DNA from: Kushneria pakistanensis
Lineage (GTDB): Bacteria; Pseudomonadota; Gammaproteobacteria; Pseudomonadales; Halomonadaceae
Direction of reading: 5' to 3'
NCBI RefSeq assembly: GCF_014652795.1
Contig: NZ_BMZM01000003.1
Location: 62,001-126,000 of the forward strand
DNA: 64,000 nt
This document shows, in pieces, positions 28,506 to 36,310 of the stretch. The translations under genes and the position numbers were made by a program. Position 1 is the stretch's first letter, and every line of letters starts with the position of its first letter. The notes below the pieces were generated by a model. It had not been told where the DNA came from. It ran no database searches and saw only the letters and a list, made by a program, of their open reading frames with translations.

Positions 28506-28550
28506 CAATGAAATATGACAGTTCTGCAATAAAACTGACATATTTCATTG
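28506..28550. repeat. 18-bp inverted repeat with Pho box in the spacer
   Basis: Left arm 28506-28523 and right arm 28533-28550 are reverse complements with one mismatch, separated by 9 bp. The structure starts 8 bp after the crcB stop. It may act as a crcB terminator hairpin or as a symmetric PhoB-binding region. ATGACAG in the left arm is a Pho half-site on the minus strand. Confidence 0.7.
28524..28541 (+). promoter_or_regulatory. Pho box upstream of pstS
   Basis: CTGCAAT (28524-28530) and CTGACAT (28535-28541) are direct repeats exactly 11 bp apart with an A-rich centre (AAAA), fitting the PhoB consensus of two CTGTCAT-like repeats. The box is 111 bp before pstS. Phosphate-starvation induction of pstSCAB by PhoB is the expected outcome. 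Confidence 0.75.
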
Positions 28551-28651
28551 CTAACCTGGCGTCGTGTTGAGCAGTCGCCCCTTTATTCCGGGCGACATGA
28601 TTACCAGCAGGGCGCCAGGCGCCCTGGCGCAAGGGAACCGGAGCAATTCAG

Positions 28652-29683
28652 ATGATCAAGCAAGTCGCTGCAGCCTTCATTGCTACCTCGCTGGCGGCCA
28701 CCGCCTCGGCCGCTACCATCACCGGCGCCGGTGCGACCTTTCCTTATCCGGTCTATTCGCAGTGGGCTGATGGTTACCAGGACGAGACCGGCAACGGCCT
28801 CAACTATCAGGCCATCGGTTCCGGCGGCGGTATCCAGCAGATTACGGCCAACACGGTCACCTTTGGCGCCAGCGACGCGCCGATGACCCCGGAAGAGCTC
28901 AAGGAAAACAATCTGGTTCAGTGGCCGCAGATCATGGGCGGTGTGGTACCGGTCGTGAACGTGCAGGGTGTCGAGAAGGGCGCGCTGCGTCTGGATGGTC
29001 AGACGCTGGCCGATATCTACCAGGGCAAGATCACGGCCTGGAACGATGAGGCCATTACCGAACTCAACCCGGATGTAAAGCTGCCCGATACCAGGATCAC
29101 GCCCGTCTACCGCGCTGAAGGCTCCGGTACCAACTTCCTCTTTACGCATTATCTGGCCCAGGTCAGCGAAGAATTCAAAAACGAGATCGGCGAAGGCAAG
29201 TCGGTCGCATGGCCGGCAGGTGTTGGTGCCAAGGCCAACGCCGGTGTGGCAAGCCAGGTCAATGGCATCAACGGCGCGATCGGTTACGTTGAATCGGCCT
29301 ACGCCGAGCAGAACGATCTGAACGTGGCGCAGATGGAAAACCAGGCCGGCAAGTTCGTGACGGCCAACAGCGACTCCTTCCAGGCGGCCGCTGCCAATGC
29401 TGACTGGGAAAATGCCGAAGGCATGTACCTGGTGCTGACCAATCAGCCGGGCGAGGAGAGCTGGCCGATCGTGGGGGCCTCCTTCATCCTCATGCACACT
29501 CAGGTCAAGGATGCGCAGGCTGCGCGTGACGCGCTTTCGTTCTTTGACTGGTCGTTTGAAAACGGCAATGAGATGGCCACCGAGCTGGACTACATCCCGA
29601 TGCCGGACAACGTGGTCAGCATGATCAAGCAAAACATCTGGTCACAGATCAAGGACAGCAGTGGCAAGGCCGTCCAGCAGTAA
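28652..29683 (+). CDS. pstS: Phosphate ABC transporter substrate-binding protein
   Basis: This 343-residue periplasmic protein has a signal peptide (MIKQVAAAFIATSLAATASA) and the PstS pattern ITGAGATFPYPVYSQWAD, GSGGGIQQI, VTFGASDAPM and YRAEGSGTNFLFTHYL, which hold the phosphate-contact residues. It delivers phosphate to PstC-PstA. It is the first gene of pstSCAB. A stem-loop after its stop probably reduces readthrough to the membrane genes. Confidence 0.96.
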   Translation: MIKQVAAAFIATSLAATASAATITGAGATFPYPVYSQWADGYQDETGNGLNYQAIGSGGGIQQITANTVTFGASDAPMTPEELKENNLVQWPQIMGGVVPVVNVQGVEKGALRLDGQTLADIYQGKITAWNDEAITELNPDVKLPDTRITPVYRAEGSGTNFLFTHYLAQVSEEFKNEIGEGKSVAWPAGVGAKANAGVASQVNGINGAIGYVESAYAEQNDLNVAQMENQAGKFVTANSDSFQAAAANADWENAEGMYLVLTNQPGEESWPIVGASFILMHTQVKDAQAARDALSFFDWSFENGNEMATELDYIPMPDNVVSMIKQNIWSQIKDSSGKAVQQ

Positions 29684-29700
29684 TCCGGTTTGATAGGCAT

Positions 29701-29726
29701 GGCCGGGGCCCTGTGTCCCGGCCTTT
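29701..29726 (+). terminator. Partial terminator/attenuator between pstS and pstC
   Basis: GGCCGGG, loop of 9, CCCGGCC, then TTT. The stem is strong but the T-run is short, which suits partial termination that keeps pstS mRNA in excess. Confidence 0.6.
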
Positions 29727-29770
29727 GTCCACCTGAAAAACCCTATACGCTTTATGCACAGGTATGACAC

Positions 29771-30730
29771 ATGACGACCGGCAGCAGCGCTACACCACAG
29801 GCCGCAGAGGGCGATCGGATGCAAAAGCTGTCGGCAAGTGCCCATGAACGCGCCGCGCTCAGACGCAACGGCATTGTCGATCGGGTGTTCGAACTGACGA
29901 CCAGAGGCTCGGCACTGATGGTGCTGCTGCTTCTGGGCACCATTACCGGTTCGCTGGTGCTGGCCGGCTGGCCGGCACTGTCCGAGCTGGGACTGTCCTT
30001 TTTTACCGAGGACCGCTGGGCGGCCAACGTTAATCGCTTCGGCGCACTGCCGGCCATTTACGGCACGCTGGTCACCTCCCTGATTGCGATTGCCATCGCC
30101 ATTCCGGTATCACTGGGCATCGCGATCTTTTTGACCGAAATCTGTCCGCCGAAGATGCGCCGCACCATCGGCACCATGATCGAGCTGCTGGCGGGTGTGC
30201 CCTCCATCATTTACGGCATGTGGGGCATGGAGGTACTGGCGCCGTTTCTGCAGTCCCATTTCCCGTCAGTGTTCCCGGCCGGCACCGGCCTGACCACAGC
30301 AGGACTGATCCTGGCCATCATGATCATTCCCTTTATCACTGCCGTGACCCGCGATGTCATGAATACCGTACCGCCGATCATGCGGGAGTCTGCCTATGGA
30401 CTGGGCTGCACCACCTGGGAGGTCGTGCGTCACGTCATCTTTCCGTCCGTGAAGGCCGGCATGCTGGGCGGTGTGATCCTCGGTCTGGGCCGTGCGCTCG
30501 GGGAAACCATGGCGGTGACCTTCGTGATCGGCAACAACCTGTTTTTGAACCCTACCGTGACCGGGCAGGGCACCTCGATTGCCGCCCTGATTGCCAATCA
30601 GTTTTCCGAAGCTGATGGCCTGCAGCGCTCGGCGCTGCTGTTACTGGGGCTGGTTCTGTTCCTGATTACCTTTGCGGTGCTGGCACTGGCACGTTTCATG
30701 CTCAGGCGCATGGACCGTCGGGCCCCATGA
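29771..30730 (+). CDS. pstC: Phosphate ABC transporter permease PstC
   Basis: This 319-residue permease has about six helices, with an N-terminal cytoplasmic stretch of about 45 residues before the first. It carries PstC blocks such as LAGVPSIIYGMWGMEVLAPF and the EAA-like loop ESAYGLGCTTWEVVRHVIFP near residue 212. It forms the phosphate path with PstA. An internal ATG at 29819 (MQKLSAS) is a possible alternative start. It lies 10 bp before pstA. Confidence 0.95.
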   Translation: MTTGSSATPQAAEGDRMQKLSASAHERAALRRNGIVDRVFELTTRGSALMVLLLLGTITGSLVLAGWPALSELGLSFFTEDRWAANVNRFGALPAIYGTLVTSLIAIAIAIPVSLGIAIFLTEICPPKMRRTIGTMIELLAGVPSIIYGMWGMEVLAPFLQSHFPSVFPAGTGLTTAGLILAIMIIPFITAVTRDVMNTVPPIMRESAYGLGCTTWEVVRHVIFPSVKAGMLGGVILGLGRALGETMAVTFVIGNNLFLNPTVTGQGTSIAALIANQFSEADGLQRSALLLLGLVLFLITFAVLALARFMLRRMDRRAP

Positions 30731-30740
30731 GGAGCACATC

Positions 30741-31583
30741 ATGAATCCTGTTTATCGTCGTCGGAAAATGGTCAATCGCACCATCATGGCGGCTTCTCTG
30801 CTGGCCTCGGCCTTTGGCGTCATCTGGCTGTTCCTGATCCTTTTGACGCTGGTCACCAAGGGCGTACCGGCGCTGTCGCTGGATGTCTTTACCGAACGTA
30901 CACGCATGTCCGGCGGCGGATTGGGCAATGCCATTCTGGGCTCACTGATCATGACGGCGCTGGCTACCCTGGGCGGCACCATCATCGGCATTGCGGCCGG
31001 TACCTGGCTTGCCGAGTATGGCGGCCGTTCGCGGCTGGCCAATCTCATACGCTTTATCAACGATGTGCTGTTGTCGGCGCCTTCCATCATCATCGGTCTG
31101 TATATCTATGCCGTTGTGGTGCTGCCAATGGGGCACTTCTCGGGCTGGGCCGGGGTGGCTGCGCTGATGGTCATTATCATTCCGGTCGTGATTCGCTCAA
31201 CCGAAGACATGCTGCTGCTGGTGCCCAACTCGCTGCGTGAAGCCGCGGCGGCACTGGGTGCACATCGCTGGTTGATCGTGCTCAAGGTCTGCTATAGCGG
31301 GGCGAAGGCGGGCATCACGACCGGGGTACTGCTGGGGTGCGCGCGCATCAGCGGCGAGACAGCACCGCTGCTCTTCACGGCGCTCAATACCAATCAGTGG
31401 AACTTTTTCAACATGGGCAGCGAGATGCCCAACCTGCCGATGGTGCTTTACCAGAACATGACCATCAATTCGTTTATTCCCTCCCAGGTAGCGCTGGCGT
31501 GGGCAGGGGCACTGATACTGACCGCTGCGGTGCTGATTCTCAATATTCTGGCGCGCGTCAGTGCCGCGCGGACACAGAAGTAG
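30741..31583 (+). CDS. pstA: Phosphate ABC transporter permease PstA
   Basis: This 280-residue permease has about six helices and the PstA segment LLSAPSIIIGLYIYAVVV followed by the EAA-like loop REAAAALGAHRWLIVLKVC. The ATG at 30741 has GAGGAG 8 nt upstream. It is 10 bp after pstC, so translation is probably coupled. Together with PstC and PstB it imports phosphate. Confidence 0.95.
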   Translation: MNPVYRRRKMVNRTIMAASLLASAFGVIWLFLILLTLVTKGVPALSLDVFTERTRMSGGGLGNAILGSLIMTALATLGGTIIGIAAGTWLAEYGGRSRLANLIRFINDVLLSAPSIIIGLYIYAVVVLPMGHFSGWAGVAALMVIIIPVVIRSTEDMLLLVPNSLREAAAALGAHRWLIVLKVCYSGAKAGITTGVLLGCARISGETAPLLFTALNTNQWNFFNMGSEMPNLPMVLYQNMTINSFIPSQVALAWAGALILTAAVLILNILARVSAARTQK

Positions 31584-31604
31584 GCATCAAGGGGCTTTCT
31601 TTTC

Positions 31605-32441
31605 ATGAACATGCGATCAGAGAATTTCACCATGGCGCCCAGGCAGACACCGAAGAACGCTTCCGGAATCACCAATGCTGCAGCAGTACCTGCCAAGCTG
31701 TCGGTCAATGACCTGAATTTTTACTATGGCGATTTTCAGGCGATCAAGAATGTCTCGATGGAGATCCCGTCCAATCAGGTCACGGCCTATATCGGCCCCT
31801 CCGGCTGTGGAAAGTCCACGCTGCTGCGCTGCTTCAATCGCATGCACGATCTCTATCCGGGGTTGAAGACCAAAGGCGGTATTCTGCTGGATGGTCAGGA
31901 CATCAATGCCTCGGGGGTGGATATCAATCTGCTGCGCGCCCGTATCGGCATGGTGTTTCAAAAGCCGACCCCCTTCCCGATGTCGGTGTATGACAACATC
32001 GCCTTCGGGGTAAAACTCTATGAGCGTCTGTCGCGTCGCGACATGGATGAGCGAGTGGAGTGGGCACTGAAAAAGGCCGCGCTGTGGAACGAGGTCAAGG
32101 ACAAGCTCAAGACCAACGGACAGGCACTCTCCGGCGGGCAACAGCAGCGCCTTTGCATCGCGCGCACCATCGCGGTCAAGCCCGAGGTGATTCTGCTGGA
32201 TGAGCCTACCTCGGCACTGGATCCGATTTCGACCGGCTACATCGAGGATCTGATTCACGAGCTCAAGACCGACTATACGATCGTGATCGTGACCCACAAC
32301 ATGCAGCAGGCGGCGCGTGTCTCGGATGTGACGGCCTTCATGTACCTGGGCGAGCTGATCGAGTGCGGGCAGACCGACCAGATATTTACCCATCCCGAGA
32401 AGAAGCAGACCGAAGACTACATTACCGGGCGCTATGGTTAG
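31605..32441 (+). CDS. pstB: Phosphate ABC transporter ATP-binding protein
   Basis: This 278-residue ATPase has Walker [11 protein letters not shown]-loop [16 protein letters not shown] (PstB-specific), signature [13 protein letters not shown], Walker [14 protein letters not shown] and switch His [13 protein letters not shown]. It energises phosphate import. The protein has about 25 extra N-terminal residues before the ATPase core. phoU does not follow here, unlike in E. coli. Confidence 0.96.
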   Translation: MNMRSENFTMAPRQTPKNASGITNAAAVPAKLSVNDLNFYYGDFQAIKNVSMEIPSNQVTAYIGPSGCGKSTLLRCFNRMHDLYPGLKTKGGILLDGQDINASGVDINLLRARIGMVFQKPTPFPMSVYDNIAFGVKLYERLSRRDMDERVEWALKKAALWNEVKDKLKTNGQALSGGQQQRLCIARTIAVKPEVILLDEPTSALDPISTGYIEDLIHELKTDYTIVIVTHNMQQAARVSDVTAFMYLGELIECGQTDQIFTHPEKKQTEDYITGRYG

Positions 32442-32472
32442 CGGACACTATGGTTAACAACCACTATGGCTG
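32432..32472 (+). repeat. Three direct repeats of 16-bp period at the pstB stop
   Basis: CTATGGTTA (32432-32440), CTATGGTTA (32448-32456) and CTATGGCTG (32464-32472) occur with exact 16-bp spacing. The first copy contains the pstB stop codon. This looks like local slippage or duplication. Confidence 0.6.
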
Positions 32473-32525
32473 GCGGGCTCGATGATGATCGTGAGCCGAT
32501 CGCTGCGCGACGTAAAAGACAAGCA

Positions 32526-32550
32526 GGGGACACAGACGTGTCCCCTTTTT
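32526..32550 (+). terminator. Intrinsic terminator after pstB
   Basis: GGGGACAC, loop AGAC, GTGTCCCC, then TTTTT. It closes the pstSCAB unit 84 bp after the pstB stop. Confidence 0.9.
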
Positions 32551-32722
32551 CATGGCAGTCCAGAACCGCCGCAGGCGCTGTCATTCATGGTGTTAATGCA
32601 GACGCTTCAGCGCGTTGCCTGTCGTGCAGTTGGGTTGCGGGGCTTCGTTTATTTGCATTGAGCGTGGTGTTTTTGAACTAGGCTTTAACAACACTCCAAC
32701 AATGACAGGGATCGACGCATTT

Positions 32723-34393
32723 ATGGCTATTGCTCCCAGACAGCGTGTCTTCGTCGCCTCCACGATGATTATCGTGGTGCTTGTGGCTATTGGTGCCATC
32801 TTTCCAGAGCGCTTCAGTGAGGGCGCCAGCGCCGCACTCAGCGGGGTGACGCATCTTTTCGGCTGGTTCTATCTGTTCTCGGTTTTTGGTTTTGTCATCT
32901 TCCTGCTGGTCATGGCATTCAGCAAGTACGGCAAGATCCGTCTCGGTCCCCAGGAAAGCAAGCCGACCTACGACTTCTTTTCCTGGGTCAGCATGCTGCT
33001 GGCCGCCGGCTTTGGCGTGGGGCTGGTGTTTTATGGCATGGCCGAGCCGATGACCCATTTCATGGCGACGCCTTTCAATGACATGGAGCCGGGGACGCCG
33101 GAAGCCGCGCGCTATGCCATCCAGTATTCATTTTTCAACTGGGGCGTGCATCAGTGGGCCGCGTTTTCGGTAGTGGGCCTGATCATTGCCTATACCCAGT
33201 TTCGCAAGGGGCAGACCGGGCTGGTTTCAACGGTCATGTCGCCGTTGACGGCAAAGCTTGGCAGGGGGCGCGTGTTTGCCGGAGGCTTGCTCAATACCTT
33301 TGCGGTCGTGGCGACCGTGATGGGGGTGGCCACCTCCATCGGCCTGGCGGTGCTTCAGATCAATGGTGGTCTGCACGCCGTGTTTGGCGTGGCCGAAGGC
33401 TTCATGTGGCAGGCCATCATTTTGTTCGTCATGTTCATCTGCTACATGATGTCCACGGTGTCAGGACTCGACAAGGGCATCAAGCGGCTATCAAATCTGA
33501 ACATGGTGCTGTGTCTGGGGCTGATGCTCTATGTCCTGTTCACCGGCCCGACCGTCGCCATTCTGGAAACCATTACGGTCGGCATGGGCGATTACCTGCA
33601 AAACTTCCTGGGCATGAGCCTGCGCATCAATCCCTTCTCCGACAATGACTGGATCAGCAGCTGGACCGTGTTCTACTGGGCCTGGGTCATTGCCTGGTCG
33701 CCGTTTGTCGGCACTTTTGTGGCGCGCGTATCGCGTGGGCGTACCATCAAGGAGTATGTCTTCGGCGTGTTGATCGTGCCGCCGCTGCTGGCGTGTCTGT
33801 GGATTGGTGTCTTCGGGGGCGCGGCACTGCACATGGATCTCTATCAGGACGCGGGCCTTGCCCAGGCGACCAGCGACAACATTACCTCGGCGCTGTTTGT
33901 GATGTTTGATCAGATGCCGTTCTCCTTCCCGCTGTCGATCGTGGCCATGATTCTGATCTTTATCTTTCTGGTCACCTCGGCGGATTCGGCGGCTTATATC
34001 GTGGGGCAGATGACGGACAAGGGCTCACTCAATCCGCCGCTTTACAAGCGGGTCACCTGGGGGGTGCTGATCGCTGCCATCTGTCTGATTCTGATCTCTG
34101 CCGGCGGCGAGAGCGGGCTCAGCGGTTTGCAGTCGGCCGCGGTGGTGTCGGCGCTGCCGTTTACCCTGATCATCTATGGCATGGTGTTTGTGCTGATCAA
34201 GGAGCTGCGCGCTGATCGCAGGCAGATGCTGATTAATCTTTATCGTCAGCACAATGAAACACCGGTCGGGGCGGATGCCTTTGAAGCCGATGAACTGTCG
34301 GATGGCCATATCGATCGTCTTCGGCGCTCGCCGGATGTGAAAAATCGACGGATTCATCGAGGGCGAAATACCGGACAGATCGAGCAGGATTAA
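32723..34393 (+). CDS. BCCT-family osmolyte transporter
   Basis: This 556-residue protein has about 12 helices. Family marks include AAGFGVGLVFYGMAEPMTHF, FNWGVHQWAAFSVVGLIIAY and the tryptophan-rich segment WTVFYWAWVIAWSPFVGTF, followed by ARVSRGRTIKEYVFG. BCCT carriers take up betaine, choline, carnitine or ectoine with Na+ or H+; the exact substrate is not resolved. The C-terminal tail of about 60 residues is hydrophilic and may sense osmotic state. The ATG at 32723 has AGGGA about 10 nt upstream; 32702 (MTGIDAF) is the alternative. Confidence 0.92.
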   Translation: MAIAPRQRVFVASTMIIVVLVAIGAIFPERFSEGASAALSGVTHLFGWFYLFSVFGFVIFLLVMAFSKYGKIRLGPQESKPTYDFFSWVSMLLAAGFGVGLVFYGMAEPMTHFMATPFNDMEPGTPEAARYAIQYSFFNWGVHQWAAFSVVGLIIAYTQFRKGQTGLVSTVMSPLTAKLGRGRVFAGGLLNTFAVVATVMGVATSIGLAVLQINGGLHAVFGVAEGFMWQAIILFVMFICYMMSTVSGLDKGIKRLSNLNMVLCLGLMLYVLFTGPTVAILETITVGMGDYLQNFLGMSLRINPFSDNDWISSWTVFYWAWVIAWSPFVGTFVARVSRGRTIKEYVFGVLIVPPLLACLWIGVFGGAALHMDLYQDAGLAQATSDNITSALFVMFDQMPFSFPLSIVAMILIFIFLVTSADSAAYIVGQMTDKGSLNPPLYKRVTWGVLIAAICLILISAGGESGLSGLQSAAVVSALPFTLIIYGMVFVLIKELRADRRQMLINLYRQHNETPVGADAFEADELSDGHIDRLRRSPDVKNRRIHRGRNTGQIEQD

Positions 34394-34416
34394 AGGATGA
34401 TCTGACTCATAGCCTG

Positions 34417-34439
34417 GGGCCGGGTTTTTTGCCCGGCCC
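34417..34439 (+). other. Strong hairpin with T-rich loop after the BCCT gene
   Basis: GGGCCGGG, loop TTTTTTG, CCCGGCCC: a perfect 8-bp stem 24 bp after the BCCT stop. The T-run lies in the loop rather than after the stem, so it is not a classical terminator. It probably forms the 3' end or a stabiliser of the BCCT mRNA. Confidence 0.6.
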
Positions 34440-34514
34440 GATTACGTATGACTATCCCGATGATCCGCAATGATGATTAGCCTGTTAACAGGTCATATCT
34501 TAACCTTGATGACG

Positions 34515-34611
34515 ATTCGAGCCGCCAGACTCGAATCTGCTTCATTTTTGCATCGTGGATGCATTGCAACACCCCCTTCTGTCCCGCATGTTCGTCATGC
34601 GGGATTTTTTT
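34515..34611 (+). ncRNA. Candidate small RNA ending in an orphan intrinsic terminator
   Basis: The 245-bp gap between the BCCT and extensin genes contains GATTCGAG/CTCGAATC (34515-34538, loop 8), GCATC/GATGC (34551-34563) and a textbook terminator TCCCGCATG/CATGCGGGA with TTTTTTT (34582-34611). The BCCT stop is 190 bp upstream and already has its own hairpin, while the extensin gene begins 28 bp after the terminator. An independent small transcript is possible. No clean promoter was found, so a long BCCT 3' UTR is the main alternative. Confidence 0.4.
34582..34611 (+). terminator. Intrinsic terminator upstream of extensin-like gene
   Basis: TCCCGCATG, loop TTCGT, CATGCGGGA, then seven T. It ends whatever is transcribed through the gap after the BCCT gene. 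Confidence 0.85.
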
Positions 34612-34638
34612 GTGTCTGTTCAGGCCCCGGGAGGTGAT

Positions 34639-35349
34639 GTGCGCTACGTCGTATTGATTGTCTTGTTGATACCGGCGCTGGTCGCAGTGGGCCTCTGGCA
34701 GCAATGGCCGGGCAGCGAACGTGTCCCGTCGCAGTACAACCCCTTTGCCCCGTTCAATGTGAATGATCCGCTGACCCCGGTGACCCGTTTCAAGCTCAAG
34801 GCGCTGGATCAGGACCCGCAGCGCTGTCTGACGGCGCTGGCCAGGGCGAAAGCGCAGGGGACCATCGATTATGTGGAGGTTGGCAGTCCCGAAATCGGCG
34901 CGTGTCAGCTCGATCACGCCGTGCGGGTACGCTCAACCTCGGTACAGTTCAGCGCCAGCTTTCTGGCCAGTTGTCCGCTGGCGCTTTCCTGGGTCGTGTT
35001 CGAGCGTCAGCGCCTGCAGCCGCTTGCGCGCGAGATCCTTGGTCAGGATGTCGCCCGGGTGGATCATGTGGGCAGCTTCGCCTGTCGCAATGTCTATCAT
35101 CGGGCCAGCGGACGACGCAGTGAACATGCCACGGCCGAGGCGTTCGATGTTGTCGGGTTCCGGCTGGGGGATGGTACCCGCATGACGGTCTCCGGGCACT
35201 GGCAGGATGAAGGCCCCCGGGGAGCTCTGCTAAGACGCGCCCTTGAGGGCAGCTGTGATGTTTTTGGCAATTCACTGGGGCCTGAATACAACGCGGCCCA
35301 TCGCGATCATTTTCATCTGGGCATGCGCGGCTATGGGCTGTGTCGCTAG
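34639..35349 (+). CDS. Extensin-like family protein
   Basis: This 236-residue protein has an N-terminal hydrophobic anchor (YVVLIVLLIPALVAVGLW) and then an extensin-like C-terminal domain: CQLDHAVRV, CPLALSWVVFER, FACRNVYHRASGRRSEHATAEAFDVVGF, and HRDHFHLGMRGYGLCR at the end. The HxTAxAxD and DHFH patterns resemble metal sites of D,D-peptidase-like folds, so an envelope or peptidoglycan role is possible. The GTG start at 34639 is chosen because GGAGGTGAT precedes it and the more upstream ATG codons lie inside the terminator hairpin. Confidence 0.85.
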   Translation: MRYVVLIVLLIPALVAVGLWQQWPGSERVPSQYNPFAPFNVNDPLTPVTRFKLKALDQDPQRCLTALARAKAQGTIDYVEVGSPEIGACQLDHAVRVRSTSVQFSASFLASCPLALSWVVFERQRLQPLAREILGQDVARVDHVGSFACRNVYHRASGRRSEHATAEAFDVVGFRLGDGTRMTVSGHWQDEGPRGALLRRALEGSCDVFGNSLGPEYNAAHRDHFHLGMRGYGLCR

Positions 35350-35385
35350 GTGTATCAGGTAGTCCATCACATACGCATCGTCACA

Positions 35386-35407
35386 AAAAGAGGGGTGCCA
35401 CCCCCCT
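35386..35407 (-). terminator. Possible minus-strand terminator without an assigned gene
   Basis: Read on the minus strand, a GGGG/CCCC stem with short loop is followed by CTCTTTTTG. No minus-strand gene is recognised upstream of it. It may simply be a hairpin for the plus-strand extensin mRNA (35 bp after its stop). Confidence 0.35.
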
Positions 35408-35482
35408 GAAGGCTGGCTATGGTATGAGTGCATCAGATGCAAAGGTTTACTCCCCAACAACAACCCCGAGGAGTTCTGCCGC

Positions 35483-35569
35483 ATGATCACTGTCTGTCGG
35501 CATACCTGCCCGCGCTGTTTCCCAATGCTTCCTGTGGTGGTCCCGGCAACCTGCAGGGAGCACGCATAG
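35483..35569 (+). CDS. Candidate 28-codon cysteine-rich leader ORF
   Basis: An ATG with GAGGAG 9 nt upstream opens a 28-codon frame that stops 4 nt before the VOC start. The peptide contains MITVCRHTCPRCFPM, with three cysteines in a C-x3-C-x2-C array reminiscent of a metal knuckle. The strong ribosome site and the tight spacing suggest a coupled leader peptide. The VOC gene itself has only AGGGAG at 13 nt. There is no homology evidence. Confidence 0.4.
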   Translation: MITVCRHTCPRCFPMLPVVVPATCREHA

Positions 35570-35573
35570 TTCC

Positions 35574-35987
35574 ATGTTTACCCATATTCAGCTTGGTGCC
35601 CGTGACCTGCCGCGTCTGGCCGCCTTCTACGATCATGTACTGGAACCCCTTGGACTGGTACGCCTGCCCAGCGAGCGTGATGGTGGCCCGCCCGATGCCA
35701 TCTGGCACTACCCGGGCAGGCACTGGCCGCTGTTTGTCATTCAATATCCCTTCAACGGTTTGCCGGCGACCTGGGGCAACGGCGCGCAGGTCAGCTTCAT
35801 GTCGCCCAGTCGGGAAAGCATTGATGATGTCTGGCGTCGGGTCATGGCCAGCGGTGGCGTCAGTGAGGGGCCTCCGGGCATTCGCGACTGCTACGGGCCG
35901 GATTTTTACGCCGCCTACTGTCGCGATATCGAAGGCAACAAGCTCTGCTTTGTGCACGACAGCACGATACAGCTGTCCTTCACATGA
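35574..35987 (+). CDS. VOC family protein (glyoxalase/bleomycin resistance fold)
   Basis: This 137-residue protein begins MFTHIQLGARDLPRLAAFYDHVLEPLGL, written here as the standard first half of a VOC module (His4 as likely metal ligand), and ends with YAAYCRDIEGNKLCFVHD, which supplies the Glu of the metal site. Members include glyoxalases, dioxygenases and resistance proteins; the activity here is unknown. The stop overlaps the next start by 4 bp (ATGA), so it is coupled to the DUF3253 gene. Confidence 0.85.
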   Translation: MFTHIQLGARDLPRLAAFYDHVLEPLGLVRLPSERDGGPPDAIWHYPGRHWPLFVIQYPFNGLPATWGNGAQVSFMSPSRESIDDVWRRVMASGGVSEGPPGIRDCYGPDFYAAYCRDIEGNKLCFVHDSTIQLSFT

Positions 35988-36241
35988 GGGAGGTCAGCGA
36001 GGAAGCCATTGCCGAGACGCTGATGGCACTGGCCGAGCGTCGTGGTCGTGACAAGAGCTTTTGCCCGTCCGAGGTGGCCCGCGCCCTTTATGATCAGGCG
36101 CACTGGCGCGAGCACATGGATGAGGTTCGCCGGGTGGCGGCCGATCTGACGCGACGGAACAGACTCGAGATGCTCGCCCGCGGAAAGCGTTTGTCGCCGG
36201 ATGTGGCGCATCGCGGGCCGATACGTCTACGGTTGTGTTAA
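35984..36241 (+). CDS. DUF3253 domain protein
   Basis: This 85-residue protein contains AIAETLMALAERRGRDKSFCPSEVARAL as the helical core (broken here by reading; key residues CPSEVAR), then HWREHMDEVRRVAADL and GPIRLRL, the DUF3253 signature. The fold looks like a small winged helix. The function is unknown. It is translationally coupled to the VOC gene. Confidence 0.85.
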   Translation: MREVSEEAIAETLMALAERRGRDKSFCPSEVARALYDQAHWREHMDEVRRVAADLTRRNRLEMLARGKRLSPDVAHRGPIRLRLC

Positions 36242-36247
36242 ATCCTG

Positions 36248-36284
36248 CAACCGGCGTGTATTCATGGGTGAATACACAACCGGC
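36248..36284. promoter_or_regulatory. Palindrome bracketed by direct repeats, upstream of GST
   Basis: CAACCGGC (36248-36255), then GTGTATTCA (36256-36264), TGGG, TGAATACAC (36269-36277), then a second CAACCGGC (36277-36284). The 9-bp arms are perfect. It lies 27 bp before the GST start, the usual place for an operator, but no local regulator is evident. A hairpin between two coding units is the alternative. Confidence 0.55.
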
Positions 36285-36310
36285 AGTGCGAAGACTCAAG
36301 GGGTCACTGT

